From assembly GCA_002692605.1 (NCBI GenBank), contig NZLE01000093.1, positions 6,168 through 15,340 on the forward strand: a DNA stretch of 9,173 nt, in the 5' to 3' direction. The position numbers and the translations under genes are program-made. This document shows, piece after piece, positions 7,728-9,173 of this stretch. The DNA is from Opitutia bacterium. GTDB taxonomy: Bacteria > Verrucomicrobiota > Verrucomicrobiia > Opitutales > Seribacteraceae. Each line of letters begins with the position of its first letter. Positions within the stretch are counted from its first letter, which is position 1. Under the pieces are notes generated by a model. That model did no database searches and was not told the DNA's origin. It saw only the letters and a program-made list of their open reading frames with translations.

Positions 7728-7985
7728 TCATTGATCTATCGATTTTTGAACTCTTTTCATAAATTCGTTCAAAGCATCTTTTTGGGATAACCCTTCTTCT
7801 ACGGATTTCTCAACTTCAATAGCACCATAGAGGTTTGAAATAATCTCTCCAAGAGAATCTAGCTCGTTTTCGCTCAAACCTTCGAACTCCGTAAGGTGCT
7901 CTAGCACTTCAAGAGTCTCTTCAATGTAGTCCTTGTCATTGTTTTTTATAAATGCGGAAATATGTCTAATTAGAGGTAGTCTCAT
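7728..7985 (-). CDS. Small acidic protein of a Bacteroidota-type family (recalled as DUF6952)
   Basis: This is a small cytosolic protein of unknown function. The ATG at 7985 gives 85 residues beginning MRLPLIRHISAFIKNNDKDY; a TTG directly before it is a less likely start. There is no signal peptide, membrane segment or cysteine. The body is acidic and predicted mainly helical, with repeated Glu/Leu patterns around residues 20-35 (EETLEVLEHLTEFEG) and 38-50 (ENELDSLGEIISN), then YGAIEVEKSVEEG, and a tail ending KRVQKSIDQ. It resembles a small family I recall as DUF6952, found after peroxiredoxin and thioredoxin genes in flavobacteria; this is from memory and unverified. The start lies inside the thioredoxin gene (20-base overlap), implying translational coupling, and a weak AAAGAG lies about 8 bases upstream. 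A role as partner or regulator of the two redox enzymes is plausible but inferred. It ends 11 bases from the convergent ffh stop. Confidence 0.85.
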   Translation of the reverse strand: MRLPLIRHISAFIKNNDKDYIEETLEVLEHLTEFEGLSENELDSLGEIISNLYGAIEVEKSVEEGLSQKDALNEFMKRVQKSIDQ

Positions 7986-8280
7986 CAATAAAACTCTTTA
8001 GAACATCCAATTTATTAGTCTGAACTTGACTAAAGTTTTTTCCATCTTTGAAACTGGCAAATGTTGGCAAATTATCTACATTTGCTAGCTTTCTTGATTC
8101 AGGAAACTTTTCCGAATCGACTACAAAAAAAGGAACATCTTTCAATTCGTTAGAAAACTTTTTGAATTTGGGTTTCATGATTCTACAATTCCCACACCAA
8201 CCGGCAGAATACAAAACAAATGCTAGAGGATGTTGCTCGATCAGTTCAGCCAAGTTATCTTCTGACAATTCCTGAAGCAT
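7966..8280 (-). CDS. Thioredoxin-like protein with CGNC active site
   Basis: This is a 104-residue single-domain thioredoxin fold, probably a cytosolic dithiol reductant or relay. The active site is WCGNC (W28, C29, C32), in the segment LYSAGWCGNCRIMKPKFKKF. The cis-proline loop is NLPTF with P72. A VVDSEKFPESRKL stretch replaces the VDVDEN region of classical thioredoxin. It has no signal peptide or membrane anchor, so it is unlikely to be a periplasmic Dsb-type protein. Asn replaces the usual Pro in the CGPC motif, which should change redox potential and partner choice. The gene starts 4 bases after the peroxiredoxin stop and its end overlaps the next gene by 20 bases. The tight packing suggests it recycles the neighbouring peroxiredoxin, in place of AhpF or a general thioredoxin; that is inference. 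The start follows from the normal thioredoxin N-terminal length. No Shine-Dalgarno is visible. Confidence 0.9.
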   Translation of the reverse strand: MLQELSEDNLAELIEQHPLAFVLYSAGWCGNCRIMKPKFKKFSNELKDVPFFVVDSEKFPESRKLANVDNLPTFASFKDGKNFSQVQTNKLDVLKSFIDETTSN

Positions 8281-8284
8281 CTGA

Positions 8285-8923
8285 TTAATGTGAACTTAAA
8301 TAACTCGCGACGCCGTCACGATTAGCATTCATCGCATCTTTTCCTTCTTCCCAATTTGCAGGACAAACTTCACCCTTTTCTTGAACATGAGTGAAAGCGT
8401 CTATGAGACGGAGATACTCAGCAACATTTCGACCAATGGGCATATGGTTTATACCTTCATGAAAAACTGTGCCTTCTTCGTCGATAAGAAAAGTTGCTCG
8501 ATATGGCACGCTGTCACCATCAACTAATACGACACCAGTCTCTTCATCAACCCTTTCATTGGTTTCGTCGAGAATACCAAGCGTGTTCGCTAGGTTGCGG
8601 TTGCTATCGGCAACCAAATCATAAGTTACACCTTCAATTCCACCACTATCCTTAGGAGTATTCAGCCATGCAAAGTGCACTTCCGCCGTATCGCACGAAG
8701 CTCCGATTACTGTAGTGTTTCTTTTTTGAAAATCGTTTAATGCCTCCTGAAACGCATGCAATTCTGTAGGGCAAACAAAAGTGAAATCTTTGGGGTACCA
8801 AAAAAGTAAAATCTTACTTTTCTCAGCTTGAGACTTTTTTAAGATATTGATCGAAATAGTATCTCCCATTTCGTTCATTGCGTTTACATTTAGATCAGGG
8901 AATTTTTTTCCAACGGAAGTCAT
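8285..8923 (-). CDS. Typical 2-Cys peroxiredoxin (AhpC/Prx1 class)
   Basis: This thiol peroxidase reduces hydrogen peroxide and organic hydroperoxides in the cytosol. The 212-residue protein has the peroxidatic cysteine C51 in DFTFVCPTE, the conserved arginine R142 in PYRATF, and the resolving cysteine C187 in GEVCPANWEEGKDAM, as expected for the dimeric typical 2-Cys class. An extra cysteine (C77) lies in IGASCDTAEVHFAW. The GGLG loop linked to sensitivity to overoxidation reads GGIEG (about 94-98), and the C-terminus ends ASYLSSH without a YF motif, so it is probably a robust enzyme. The sequence resembles Bacteroidota versions I remember (LNTPKDSGGIEGVTYDL). It leads the cassette, with the thioredoxin-like gene 4 bases downstream; no ahpF is present. 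The start ATG at 8923 gives the expected N-terminus MTSVGKKFPDLNV. No Shine-Dalgarno precedes it. Calling it ahpC would be reasonable; I leave the symbol blank because the reductant differs from AhpF. Confidence 0.94.
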   Translation of the reverse strand: MTSVGKKFPDLNVNAMNEMGDTISINILKKSQAEKSKILLFWYPKDFTFVCPTELHAFQEALNDFQKRNTTVIGASCDTAEVHFAWLNTPKDSGGIEGVTYDLVADSNRNLANTLGILDETNERVDEETGVVLVDGDSVPYRATFLIDEEGTVFHEGINHMPIGRNVAEYLRLIDAFTHVQEKGEVCPANWEEGKDAMNANRDGVASYLSSH

Positions 8924-8985
8924 TCACATATCACTAGTAACTAGAAATAAAATATCAAATATTATCGAAAAAAATTATTCTTTTT
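8924..8985 (-). promoter_or_regulatory. AT-rich spacer upstream of the peroxiredoxin gene, likely promoter
   Basis: The 62 bases between the trpF stop and the peroxiredoxin start are strongly AT-rich, with a T-rich run followed by CGATAATATTTGATATTTTATTT on the transcribed sense in overlapping pieces. TAATAT or TATTTT could serve as a -10, but no clear -35 is visible. A near match to the Bacteroidota TAnnTTTG element (TAATATTTG) has one base too many. A promoter here would separate the redox cassette from the trp genes. I see no OxyR- or PerR-type box I would defend. Confidence 0.3.
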
Positions 8986-9173
8986 CTAATCTCCTAGTGA
9001 TTCTCGTTGAAGAGCTTCAAAAACAGATTTGATCTTACCAAAGTCTTTCTGTCCGGGGCTTTGCTCCACCGCACTATTTAAGTCCACCATGCGTGCATTA
9101 GACTTAAGTACAGAAGATACGACATTTTTTGGACCTAAACCACCCGCGAGAATCCATTTTTTTTCTGGAAATA
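8986..9173 (-). CDS. trpF: Phosphoribosylanthranilate isomerase, C-terminal part, cut by window edge
   Basis: TrpF isomerises N-(5-phosphoribosyl)anthranilate to the carboxyphenylamino-deoxyribulose phosphate in tryptophan synthesis; it is a beta/alpha barrel. Only the last 62 codons are in the window; the start lies beyond the right edge. The segment reads WILAGGLGPKNV, then ARMVDLNSAVEQSPGQKDFGKI, then a final helix and the TAG at 8986-8988. AGGL and the D-x-(N/S)-S-x-V-E-x-x-PG-x-KD pattern are the late phosphate-binding and signature stretches of TrpF. The usual SGVE is SAVE here, a Gly to Ala change next to the phosphate site. Its position suggests that other trp genes lie to the right, outside the window. 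The G+C (about 40-43%) is closer to the redox cassette than to the left operon. Confidence 0.88.
   Translation of the reverse strand, partial: FPEKKWILAGGLGPKNVVSSVLKSNARMVDLNSAVEQSPGQKDFGKIKSVFEALQRESLGD

Larger units (their letters stand above)
7717..9173. other. AT-richer segment with Bacteroidota-like redox cassette
   Basis: By hand counts of several 60-base lines, this segment runs about 30-48% G+C, mostly near 40%. The operon and ffh to its left run about 50-58%. The drop falls at or close to the ffh stop. The segment holds the end of trpF and the three-gene peroxiredoxin cassette, all on the minus strand. I see no integrase, tRNA, terminal repeat or transposase at the junction, so acquisition by transfer is inferred from composition and gene content only. 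A chimeric assembly is an alternative. Confidence 0.5.

Noticed and set aside
7719..7747. Possible ffh terminator: AATGA-GATA-TCATT followed by a T-run
   Set aside because: The stem is only five weak pairs, a second palindrome separates it from the T-run, and it overlaps the end of the convergent gene. Not convincing as an intrinsic terminator.
7986..7988. TTG start for the small acidic protein one codon upstream of its ATG
   Set aside because: The ATG at 7985 is the stronger start and gives the expected N-terminus; TTG adds a single residue only.
8965..8986. A/T inverted repeat (GAAAAA...TTTTTC) near the trpF stop as a terminator
   Set aside because: The arms are homopolymer A and T runs with one G-C pair, and could be chance in AT-rich DNA.
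8931..9000. Inverted repeat TCACTAG ... CTAGTGA flanking the trpF end
   Set aside because: Seven bases at 56 bases' distance, with no other sign of a mobile element; expected by chance.
1..9173. CRISPR arrays, tRNA, rRNA, 4.5S RNA, insertion sequences, phage or toxin-antitoxin genes
   Set aside because: I looked for repeat-spacer periodicity, cloverleaf-like ends, transposase motifs and terminal repeats on both strands and saw none that I could support.

Overview
The window looks like chromosomal DNA of a Gram-negative-type bacterium, with a housekeeping left and middle part (about 50-55% G+C in the lines I counted by hand) and an AT-richer right end (about 30-48%, mostly near 40%). Almost no gene has a convincing Shine-Dalgarno sequence. 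That, with the gene order and protein flavour, makes me think of the Verrucomicrobiota or a relative, with a Bacteroidota-like segment on the right. The taxonomy is inference with low to moderate confidence.

Positions 1-6216, minus strand (transcribed right to left), hold a compact five-gene run: serA (3-phosphoglycerate dehydrogenase), plsY (glycerol-3-phosphate acyltransferase), hom (homoserine dehydrogenase), lysC (aspartate kinase) and thrC (threonine synthase, whose C-terminal end is cut by the window edge). Gaps are 52, 16, -4 (an ATGA overlap) and 24 bases. SerA opens serine synthesis. LysC, Hom and ThrC are three of the five steps from aspartate to threonine; asd and thrB are not seen here. 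SerA, Hom and LysC together carry four C-terminal ACT domains, so allosteric feedback is probably the main control of this block. PlsY, a membrane lipid enzyme, is the odd member.

Positions 6217-6327 are a short divergent intergenic region that should hold the promoters for serA (leftward) and ffh (rightward). Positions 6328-7716, plus strand, encode Ffh, the signal recognition particle GTPase, complete with its methionine-rich M domain.

Positions 7728-9173, minus strand, begin 11 bases after the ffh stop and converge on it. In transcription order they hold the 3' end of trpF (phosphoribosylanthranilate isomerase), a 62-base AT-rich gap, a typical 2-Cys peroxiredoxin (AhpC/Prx type), a 104-residue thioredoxin-like protein with a CGNC active site, and an 85-residue acidic, cysteine-free protein that overlaps the thioredoxin gene. 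The last three form a tight cassette that I recall from Bacteroidota genomes. Its composition differs from the neighbouring operon, so horizontal acquisition is plausible. The small third protein is the least understood item in the window.
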